This document shows, in pieces, positions 46,171-52,295 of a stretch of DNA of 52,295 bases. The DNA lies in NCBI RefSeq assembly GCF_002078015.1, contig NZ_LWBP01000232.1, positions 1-52,295 of the forward strand, given 5' to 3'. The notes under the pieces were generated by a model, which saw only the letters and a program-made list of their open reading frames with translations, made no database searches and had not been told where the DNA came from. The stretch is from Niastella populi. Its GTDB lineage: Bacteria; Bacteroidota; Bacteroidia; Chitinophagales; Chitinophagaceae. Each line of letters starts with the position of its first letter. The first letter of the stretch is position 1. The position numbers were made by a program, and so were the translations under genes.

Positions 46171-46413
46171 ATGGCCAAAGAAACCATTGTAAAAGAAAAT
46201 CCAGTGACAGACGCATTAAAGAAACTTAAAGAAGAAGAAATCGAGTTGATGGCTAAGTTAAAACCACTTCAGGAAGCTATTGGCGCCCTGGAGAAGATCC
46301 TCGACAAATCATCAAAGAAAGCAAAACCGGCTAAAGACAGTGGAAACGATGCCCCTGTTACTGAAGAAGCTCCACAGGAAGCTACTACCGAGCTATTCGA
46401 AAAAGCGGAATAA
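46171..46413 (+). CDS. Small charged coiled-coil protein, function unknown
   Basis: This 80-aa protein is not recognised. Residues 10-50 are rich in Leu, Lys and Glu with a heptad-like pattern (DALKKLKEEEIELMAKLKPL), predicting one long helix or coiled coil. The tail (about 52-80) is acidic and Pro/Ala-rich, likely disordered. It has no signal peptide, so it should be cytosolic. A good terminator follows at once and a plausible promoter precedes it, supporting a real monocistronic gene. Confidence 0.65.
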   Translation: MAKETIVKENPVTDALKKLKEEEIELMAKLKPLQEAIGALEKILDKSSKKAKPAKDSGNDAPVTEEAPQEATTELFEKAE

Positions 46414-46436
46414 CCGTTCTTTTAAACGCTTTGAAG

Positions 46437-46469
46437 TTGCAGGGTCACAATGCCCTGCAATTTTTTTTT
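46437..46469 (+). terminator. Intrinsic terminator of the 80-aa gene
   Basis: An 8-bp perfect stem TTGCAGGG/CCCTGCAA (46437-46444 with 46453-46460) is followed by nine T residues. It lies 24 bp after the stop codon. Confidence 0.85.
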
Positions 46470-46479
46470 AAGCAAAGGC

Positions 46480-46515
46480 AAAGGCCGCACAGTAACATAG
46501 ATCTGTGCGGCCTTT
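46480..46515 (-). terminator. Hairpin terminator of the GH128 gene
   Basis: A perfect 13-bp stem (46480-46492 with 46503-46515) encloses a 10-nt loop. It lies 25 bp beyond the minus-strand GH128 stop. The T-run on the minus strand is short and interrupted, so termination strength is uncertain. Confidence 0.6.
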
Positions 46516-46539
46516 AATAATTAAGTTATTTTATGAGGT

Positions 46540-47427
46540 TTATTTTGCGATGGCCGTATTGGGCTGATAACTGGCGTACCATTTACCCAGATCGGTGAGG
46601 TTTCCATTAACATCTATCAACGCCGACGACCACATTTGTGCACTCTTTGGATCGCCTGAGAACCACGAGTAACGTTTTACATAATCGAGTTGTTCCAGTT
46701 TGGGAAGCAGCCGCTGCATAAACGCCAGCACCTGATCGGGCTTGTATGGATTGGCAGCCGGTGTTTGAGCGTTCCAGTCGGCAGGAGCGAATTCGGTGAT
46801 CCAGATGGGCAATTTATATTTGTTATAGATATCCTTCAATGTATTGAGGTAAACGTTCTCATCGACGTTTGCATACATGTGAACGCAGATGAAATCAACC
46901 CGTTTATTCTGCGCCTTACAGCTATCCATAAAATCATAGAACCATTGACGCGTAGGCCAGTCGGCGGCCGGGCTGCCCAGCGGTACTCCAATACTTTCGA
47001 GCTGTGGCCAAAGTTTCAGCGCCTGCGATACGGTCATGTTCGACTGGTCGGCACGGTTGGGTTCGTTGAAGCCAAGCACGTATTTTATTTTACCCTGGTC
47101 TTTAAGTGCTTTTACCGCATTGATATTAGATGTGTTAACATCTGCCTGTCCCCAGAACATGGGAACAAATTCACAGTTCTTCGGTGATGCATCATGCAAT
47201 TTATTCCCCCAGGTATAATACCAGTGTGCTTTCAGCGCAACGATGTCATCGTTCCAGGCGCCATATTGCATGTTGGTGGAAAAATCGGCGCCTTTCTTAC
47301 CAGGAGCGGCCGGTGGATTGTTGGTGGAATCTTTTGTCTCACCGTCAGTTGGTGAGTTAGCGTCTTTCGAACAGGCGCCCAGCGATACAATCAACGCCAG
47401 AGCGGGAATCACATAATAACGGATCAT
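46540..47427 (-). CDS. GH128-type lipoprotein (probable beta-1,3-glucanase)
   Basis: This 295-aa protein has a lipobox LGAC (Cys19), a Pro/Thr/Asn-rich linker and a Glyco_hydro_cc/Asl1-like TIM barrel (about residues 48-290). Family motifs are present: WYYTWGN, FVPMFWGQ, acid/base Glu122 in LGFNEPN, nucleophile Glu212 in WITEFAPADW and YSWFSG. Characterised GH128 enzymes are endo-beta-1,3-glucanases. The lipid anchor places it on a membrane, probably the outer one. It is outside the sus locus but shares its likely substrate class. The gene is monocistronic, between two hairpins. Confidence 0.88.
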   Translation of the reverse strand: MIRYYVIPALALIVSLGACSKDANSPTDGETKDSTNNPPAAPGKKGADFSTNMQYGAWNDDIVALKAHWYYTWGNKLHDASPKNCEFVPMFWGQADVNTSNINAVKALKDQGKIKYVLGFNEPNRADQSNMTVSQALKLWPQLESIGVPLGSPAADWPTRQWFYDFMDSCKAQNKRVDFICVHMYANVDENVYLNTLKDIYNKYKLPIWITEFAPADWNAQTPAANPYKPDQVLAFMQRLLPKLEQLDYVKRYSWFSGDPKSAQMWSSALIDVNGNLTDLGKWYASYQPNTAIAK

Positions 47428-47600
47428 AATTGGATTTTTACAGGCTAGCGGATCGATGAGTTATTGATCTCCGTTAGCTGCAACATTGGTGCCACCTTTG
47501 GGAAGGAGTATATAGATGATAATATTATAAGCCGGCTGAACCTCATAAAACAACCCCGACGGTACCGCCGGGGTTCACTATTAAGATATGTCCTGATCGA
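47428..47600. other. Gap between the GH128 and FN3 genes
   Basis: This 173-bp gap holds the terminator hairpin of the FN3 gene (47552-47575) and, on the left, an imperfect inverted repeat (GCTAGCGG at 47448-47455 pairing with CCGTTAGC) in the GH128 leader. No promoter box is clear. Confidence 0.35.
47552..47575 (-). terminator. Hairpin terminator of the FN3 gene
   Basis: A near-perfect palindrome of 24 bases (AACCCCG and CGGGGTT arms around CGGTACCG, one mismatch) lies 25 bp beyond the stop of the minus-strand FN3 gene. On the minus strand it runs into GTTGTTTTATG, a weak T-tract. Confidence 0.6.
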
Positions 47601-48209
47601 TTATTGTATCGATCTTGAAATAACCGGCGAGTAGGCCTGTTTTCCTTTACGGGCGACAGCTATTACCCGAAACCAGTAGCGCTTATCGGAAGATAATCCT
47701 GTGAACGTATGGTTACCTATAGTGCTTCCGACGCTATGCCATACGGTATTCGGTCCAGGCGCTTCAGTGGAATACTGGTGTACATATGAAATGGCGCCTT
47801 TTTGATTTTTAATCCGCAGAATGGCTTCGCCAGGGGCGCCCAATGCAACCTCAAGCGTTTTAATAGAAGGGTTAATTGGACCGGATTGTTCATCAATTAC
47901 TTCAAAACCGCTGCTGAAGATCAATGCCCGGTCGCCTTTACTGACGGAGATTACATATGCCGCCACTTCTTCCAGCAGTGTCAGTGCAATGGTCTTCTTA
48001 TTGTTTTTAATAGCTATCCATTGCTTGTCACGGCTTTTGGCATTTACAAGTGCTACATCCAATTCCGGAAGCACTTTTTTAAATTCTGCCATGGCTGCCG
48101 GCGGATTGGGAAATGACGGATTACTTTTCATTTTTTCTATAACCCGTTTGATAAACGTTAACGCCGAATCTTTATCATTGAGGGAGCTTCCAATAGTAAA
48201 AACTGTCAA
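47601..48209 (-). CDS. Fibronectin type III domain protein
   Basis: About 202 residues can be read from a TTG at 48209; no in-frame ATG is present upstream before a stop codon. The N-terminal half (about 12-100) is helical with NPSFPNPPAAMAEFKKVLPEL and AAYVISVSKGDRALIFSSGFEV. The C-terminal half (about 110-202) is one FN3-type sandwich with VHQYSTEAP and GLSSDKRYWFRVIAVARKGKQAYSPV. I know this layout from many Bacteroidota genomes, where it is a common protein of unknown function without a signal peptide. The start region contains an imperfect 25-bp direct repeat, so the N-terminus may be altered. A frame reaching to an ATT about 8 codons upstream is also open. Confidence 0.7.
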   Translation of the reverse strand: MTVFTIGSSLNDKDSALTFIKRVIEKMKSNPSFPNPPAAMAEFKKVLPELDVALVNAKSRDKQWIAIKNNKKTIALTLLEEVAAYVISVSKGDRALIFSSGFEVIDEQSGPINPSIKTLEVALGAPGEAILRIKNQKGAISYVHQYSTEAPGPNTVWHSVGSTIGNHTFTGLSSDKRYWFRVIAVARKGKQAYSPVISRSIQ

Positions 48210-48305
48210 AACTTTGTCATTGAAAGGCTTTCCAATGTAATTCTAACCTCACAAGCGGACGATGACTGTATCATTTTCGAACAATACTGCAAATACAAGC
48301 CGGTG

Positions 48306-48326
48306 AAATTGATTAATAATCAATTT
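48306..48326. promoter_or_regulatory. 21-bp perfect palindrome upstream of the permease gene
   Basis: Two 10-bp arms, AAATTGATTA and TAATCAATTT, flank a single A. The site is 73 bp before the permease start. A TACATTTG box (48379-48386) downstream resembles a -7 element but lies only 12 bp before the start codon and lacks a -33 partner. The palindrome is a candidate operator; no regulator is known. Confidence 0.4.
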
Positions 48327-48398
48327 GCCATAATACTGGCATTATATTGAATGCGGTCAGTGGGCTGTAGAAGGATTGTACATTTGAAATCATCTAAT

Positions 48399-50777
48399 AT
48401 GATCAGAAATTATTTCAGGATCGCATGGCGTAATTTAATAAGGAGCAAAGTATTTTCTTTCATCAATATTTTTGGCCTAACCATCGGCATTACCGTTTGC
48501 ATGATGATCTATCTGTTTATCATGAGCGAGTTCAATGTTGATGTATTTCATAAGAACAAAGACCGTATTTATCGTGTAATGCGGGGGGCGGCCATAGATG
48601 ACAAAATGATGAGTGTAGCCTATTTGTCAGGCAAACATGCGCCGGCATTGTTAAATGATTTTGATGGTCAGATCGTACGCGCTGTTCGTGTAAGCCAGAA
48701 TGATAATATCTTTTCGGCAGGCTCAAAACTTTTTCATGAAAAGAAAGAGCTGGATGTCGATCCGGGGTTCTTCAGTTTGTTTTCATTTCCGTTGATAAAA
48801 GGTGTACCGGAAACGGTATTGAAAGAACTGAACAGTGCGGTGCTGACTGAATCTACGGCTAAGAAATATTTTGGGAGCGTTGACAACGCAATAGGAAATA
48901 TAATAACGCTGAATAAAGAAACGCCGCTAAAAGTTACCGGCATTGCCAAAGATGTACCGGCCGGTTCACATCTTACTTTTGATATTGTTACTTCTCTTGA
49001 ACGGTACAAAGATGCAACCTGGATGACCACATGGATAAGCAATGGCGTATACACGTATGTACAGCTCGCTCCAAATATATCACGATCAAATATTGAAAAA
49101 CAATTACCGGCCTTCGTGGAAAAATACCTCGGTGGCGAGCTGCGTAAATATGGCTTTAAATGGTCTTTATCGCTAACACCGTTAAAAGACGTTTATTTTG
49201 ACAGTGATGCGCGGGATAGTGTAAGGCATGGCGATAAAACTACCGTGTATATTTTTCTTTCCATCGCCATCCTGATCTTACTTATTGCCTGCATCAATTT
49301 CATGAACTTATCAACAATTCGTTCGGTAGAACGTTCAAAAGAAGTTGGCCTGCGCAAAACATTGGGTGCAATGAAGAAAAATCTTATCAGGCAATTCATA
49401 GGCGAGTCGGTTTTACTGACAATCATCTCGTGTGTTTTAGCAGTTTGTTTGTTATTGCTCGCCATGCCATGGTATAACCAGTTGTTGGGTTATTCATTGA
49501 ATGTAACATGGAATGAACCGCACATTTATTTATTCTCTATCGGCATCATCATCGTTGTTGGATTTTTTGCAGGAAGTTATCCCGCATTTGTAATGTCTGC
49601 GTTTTCACCGATCGAAGCTTTAAAAGGCAAAATGCGATGGGGTAAAAGCGGCGCATCGTTCAGAAAGGCGCTGGTGGTTGTTCAGTTCAGTATATCCGTT
49701 TTTTTGATTGTAGGCACTGTTGTCATTACAAAACAAATGAGTTATGTAAAGAACAGGCAATTGGGTTATGATAAAGAACAAACAGTAATTGTTCCCATAG
49801 ATAACCGGTATATCTATGAGAATCTGAATACTTTTAAAACCGGGCTGCAAAACCAAAGCGCAGTGCATGCGGTTTCGGCCATGTCGGGTGAACCCGGTGG
49901 TTTTTTCGACGGACAGATGTTTGAAGTGGAAGGTCATCCGGAGCGAATGAATGCGAGAACTGAATTCGCAGATTTTGAATTTGTAAAAACGCTGGGACTG
50001 AAAATTATTGCCGGAAGAGATTTCATCGCCGGGTTCAGGACCGATACAACGGAAGCCGTGTTGATCAATAAAACTGCTGCAACTAAATTTGGCTGGACAC
50101 CGCAGCAAGCCATTGGAAAATGGATCTTCAATACTGTTCGTGACAGCAGTAAGCGAAGAGTGATTGGGGTAGTGAATGATTTCAATTTTCAATCGTTAAA
50201 GAGCAATATCGACGCCCTGGTAATTTCACCGGCAGACGACAGACGGCAGGTATTGGTGAAGTTAAAACCCGGCAACTTAAAGGCAGGTATTGCGCTTGTA
50301 CAGCATGCGTACGGCAAAGCCGCGCCATCGTATCCGTTCGAGTATAAATTCCTGGATCAGCAGTTCGGTGAAATGTATGAGAAAGACATCCGGCAGCAAA
50401 CCATATTGTCTGTATTTGCCGGACTTGCCATTTTTGTAGCAAGCCTAGGTTTATTTGGACTGGCATCCTTCACGGCCAATAAACGCTTTAAAGAAATAGG
50501 TGTTAGAAAAGTGTTGGGTTCGTCGGTGCAGGGTATTGTAATATTGTTGTCAAAAGACTTATTAAAACCTGTATTGATCGCTACCTGCATTGCATTGCCG
50601 GCAGGTTATTGGGTGTTGAATAAGTGGTTGCAGAACTTTGCCTTTAGAACTGAATTAAGCTGGTGGGTATTTGTATTGGCGGCAGCGATCACCTTTGGTC
50701 TTGCGTTAATGACAGTATGCATAAAAGCCGTTAAAGCGGCTGTGGAAAACCCGGTAAAAAGTTTGAAGGCGGAATGA
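48399..50777 (+). CDS. MacB/FtsX-type ABC transporter permease
   Basis: From the ATG at 48399 (MIRNYFRIAWRNLIRSK) the protein has 792 residues; the ATG at 48351 would add 16 unrelated residues. It has an N-terminal helix, a MacB-type periplasmic domain, an FtsX three-helix domain (about residues 270-400), a second helix/periplasmic domain unit, and a second FtsX domain (about 660-790), with the recurring block RSKEVGLRKTLGAMKKNLIRQ and RFKEIGVRKVLGSSVQGIV. Relatives work with a separate ATPase in macrolide or peptide export or in mechanotransmission; no ATPase gene lies nearby, so this is an orphan permease. A perfect palindrome precedes the gene (48306-48326). Its last 57 codons are overlapped in antisense by the integrase remnant. 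Confidence 0.9.
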   Translation: MIRNYFRIAWRNLIRSKVFSFINIFGLTIGITVCMMIYLFIMSEFNVDVFHKNKDRIYRVMRGAAIDDKMMSVAYLSGKHAPALLNDFDGQIVRAVRVSQNDNIFSAGSKLFHEKKELDVDPGFFSLFSFPLIKGVPETVLKELNSAVLTESTAKKYFGSVDNAIGNIITLNKETPLKVTGIAKDVPAGSHLTFDIVTSLERYKDATWMTTWISNGVYTYVQLAPNISRSNIEKQLPAFVEKYLGGELRKYGFKWSLSLTPLKDVYFDSDARDSVRHGDKTTVYIFLSIAILILLIACINFMNLSTIRSVERSKEVGLRKTLGAMKKNLIRQFIGESVLLTIISCVLAVCLLLLAMPWYNQLLGYSLNVTWNEPHIYLFSIGIIIVVGFFAGSYPAFVMSAFSPIEALKGKMRWGKSGASFRKALVVVQFSISVFLIVGTVVITKQMSYVKNRQLGYDKEQTVIVPIDNRYIYENLNTFKTGLQNQSAVHAVSAMSGEPGGFFDGQMFEVEGHPERMNARTEFADFEFVKTLGLKIIAGRDFIAGFRTDTTEAVLINKTAATKFGWTPQQAIGKWIFNTVRDSSKRRVIGVVNDFNFQSLKSNIDALVISPADDRRQVLVKLKPGNLKAGIALVQHAYGKAAPSYPFEYKFLDQQFGEMYEKDIRQQTILSVFAGLAIFVASLGLFGLASFTANKRFKEIGVRKVLGSSVQGIVILLSKDLLKPVLIATCIALPAGYWVLNKWLQNFAFRTELSWWVFVLAAAITFGLALMTVCIKAVKAAVENPVKSLKAE

Positions 50778-51961
50778 GGGCGGAAGTGGTATGGGTGGGA
50801 GAAATTTAGTAAAATGTAGTTCGAGAATTTATTCAGCCGGTATTCCAGATGGCGTTTAAATCCCTGGAGCGTGGTCTTGATACTCTTATGCCCTAAAAGT
50901 TGGCTCACCGTTTCAATAGGAACGTCATGTTCCAAAGTGATAGTAGTCGCAAACGTATGCCGGGCCATGTGAGAAGTGAGGCGCTTTTTAACACCGCATA
51001 TGCGCGCTATTTCTTTCAGATAGCCATTGTAGCATTGATTGCTGTTTACCGGTAGTAATCTGTTCTTGTCGATGCACCAGCGATGGCTTTTGTATTTCTC
51101 CAATATGTCAAGCGCTATAGGTAGAAGGGGAACCCGCTCCGGTGTGTTGGTATTGGCGTGGTTCTTCACGATCCATTTTTCACCATCGATGCCGGTGATA
51201 ATGTCATCTGATTTAAAACTGAATACATCCTTGTAAGCAAAGCCGGTGTAACAGGAAAAGATAAATACATCTCTTACTTCAGTTAACCTTTCTACATCGA
51301 ATTCCTTTGTGTAAATAGTGACCACTTCTTCCATCGTAAGCCTTCCGCGTGCCGGTTCTTTGTAGGTGCATTTGAATGTGGCCAGCGGATGGGTAGGAAG
51401 CCATTCCTGGTCAACGGCGAATTTCAATATCCGTTTCAAAATGCGGATGTACTTCATAGCGGTATTGCTGCATTCTTTTTCATGCGTCATCAGGAAATGT
51501 TCAAAGTCTTCGGTAAAGGAGGACTTAATTTCCTTCAGCTGCATATCTGTTCGCTTAAATTGATGCTTTAAAAACAACTTCACTTCTTCACGGGTGGTGT
51601 ACACGCATTTTAGGGAGTGCTTCGATTTTTGGCCGCTGGTAACCTTTTCGCCAAAGCGGTCATAATAGAAGTTCATTACTTCCAATAGCGATTTCTGGTT
51701 TTCGTCTACCCCCAGGTAAAGGTTCTTTAGGATTTCTGCGGTAATGGGCTTGCCCAGTGCTTCAAGTTGAAGGTGCTTTTTGTTGAGGTCGGCTTTAATT
51801 AGATTGAGCCGTCTGTTAATAGTCTGCACCTCTTCTGTTTTACCTTTCGCAAACTGACCTGTAATATCCCAGATTTTTGGGTCAACATACAGGTTGGTCG
51901 ATAATTCTACTCTTTTCTGATTAATGGTGAATCTAACGTAAATGGCGGATTTACCATTTTT
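50606..51961 (-). pseudogene. Tyrosine recombinase (integrase) remnant, both ends lost
   Basis: The frame from about 51961 down to 50870 encodes a Bacteroidota tyrosine integrase: N-terminal arm-type domain (NGKSAIYVRFTINQKRVELS), SAM-like core-binding domain, and catalytic part with FSCYTGFAYKDV, HMARHTF (HxxR) and VSQLLGHKSIKTT. The family normally continues after KTT with a short segment holding the catalytic tyrosine (like QIYAK). Here it changes to LQGFKRHLEY and 87 residues without relation, the last part being antisense to the permease gene. Upstream of KNGKSA the family N-terminus is also missing and no ATG is in frame; a GTG lies at 51829. It is therefore probably inactive. Homologous matter spans about 50870-51961. 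Confidence 0.7.
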
Positions 51962-51965
51962 CCCC

Positions 51966-51984
51966 CCGGCTATTGAATAGCCGG
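51966..51984. repeat. 19-bp perfect palindrome at the integrase N-terminal junction
   Basis: Arms CCGGCTATT and AATAGCCGG flank a single G, directly where similarity to integrases begins. It could be a rearrangement junction, an attachment-site element or a chance hairpin. Confidence 0.45.
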
Positions 51985-52015
51985 AACCTAATGAACAGGT
52001 TTTGATTTCCCTTCT

Positions 52016-52295
52016 TCATACAAACACTTTTTTGTTAACCGAATATTGTTTCAATCGCTCAAGTCCTCTTCTTCACTACTTTTCTCGGTCAAACCCAATC
52101 GCAACAAGGGTTTCAGAACTTGGAGGGAGCAAAATAGAAAATTTTGCGCTGCTCCCTTCATGCTCCCTCGAAGCGGTTGTATAAGCGGGTAAATCCATGT
52201 CAAACCATGCCTGCCAAAAACAAAAAACCCATACAAAACCAAAGTTTTATACGGGCTTTATGCTTTTCGTTACTTTCAAATAAACGTGAGAGTGG
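52016..52295. other. Non-coding right edge with several inverted repeats
   Basis: No gene is supported. The region holds AAACCC/GGGTTT (52091-52096 and 52108-52113), GAGGGAGC/GCTCCCTC (52123-52130 and 52162-52169) with an inner CAAAAT/ATTTTG pair, a further GCTCCC copy (52151-52156), and a terminator at 52222-52256. No tRNA-like cloverleaf was recognised. Confidence 0.45.
52222..52256 (-). terminator. Intrinsic terminator of a minus-strand gene beyond the window
   Basis: A 13-bp stem (52227-52239 with 52244-52256), using three G-U wobbles when read on the minus strand, closes a four-base loop and is followed on that strand by six T residues. It implies a minus-strand gene ending just right of the window. 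Confidence 0.65.

Noticed and set aside
47448-47482. Inverted repeat in the GH128 leader as a riboswitch or terminator
   Set aside because: The arms are short and pair with a mismatch on the transcribed strand; no T-run follows and no known riboswitch core was recognised.
48379-48386. TACATTTG as the permease -7 box
   Set aside because: It matches the consensus, but lies only 12 bp before the start codon and has no -33 element 19-21 bp upstream.
52051-52242. 63-codon minus-strand frame at the right edge
   Set aside because: Runs through several inverted repeats and an intrinsic terminator; no family features.

Overview
The window comes from a Bacteroidota chromosome, most likely family Chitinophagaceae (Niastella/Chitinophaga-like). 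The evidence is SusC/SusD pairs, type IX secretion (T9SS) sorting domains of both type A and type B, PorP/SprF-like partners, Bacteroidota-style promoters (TTTG, about 20 bp, TAnnTTTG) and no obvious Shine-Dalgarno starts. No rRNA, tRNA or CRISPR array was seen.

Left region (1-5217): the 3' end of a T9SS type A cargo gene and a bidirectional terminator; then a short-chain dehydrogenase and an AraC-family regulator on the minus strand. The two share a 29-bp direct-repeat operator placed identically in both promoters. A small membrane protein, a beta-lactamase-fold serine hydrolase and a 157-aa membrane protein follow.

Polysaccharide locus (5268-20657): a periplasmic-propeller transmembrane regulator with a LuxR-type HTH and no kinase domain, two consecutive SusC/SusD pairs, a GH5 glucanase with a CBM6-like tail, and a lipoprotein resembling the polysaccharide lyase 14 fold. 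A GH3 enzyme (43157-45799) and a GH128 lipoprotein (46540-47427) lie further right. Together they suggest beta-glucan breakdown, probably beta-1,3-linked.

Signalling region (20764-25290, minus): a BlaR1-like M56 metallopeptidase and a BlaI-like repressor, with a perfect palindrome between the promoter boxes; then a LuxR-type response regulator and a TPR histidine kinase that overlap by 4 bp.

Surface-protein operon (25505-42246, plus): a 2985-aa and a 1197-aa T9SS type B cargo, two PorP/SprF-like proteins and an OmpA/TPR/PD40 protein. The giant protein has three consecutive modules of about 570 residues (Ig-like plus beta-helix), and both cargoes carry an IgGFc-binding-like domain. It looks like a self-contained secretion and anchoring cassette for adhesins, and is the most novel-looking part of the window.

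Right region (42261-52295): a DUF4291 protein, the GH3 gene, a small charged protein, GH128, a fibronectin type III protein, an FtsX/MacB-type permease, and a tyrosine integrase remnant that has lost both conserved ends. A terminator at the right edge belongs to a minus-strand gene outside the window.
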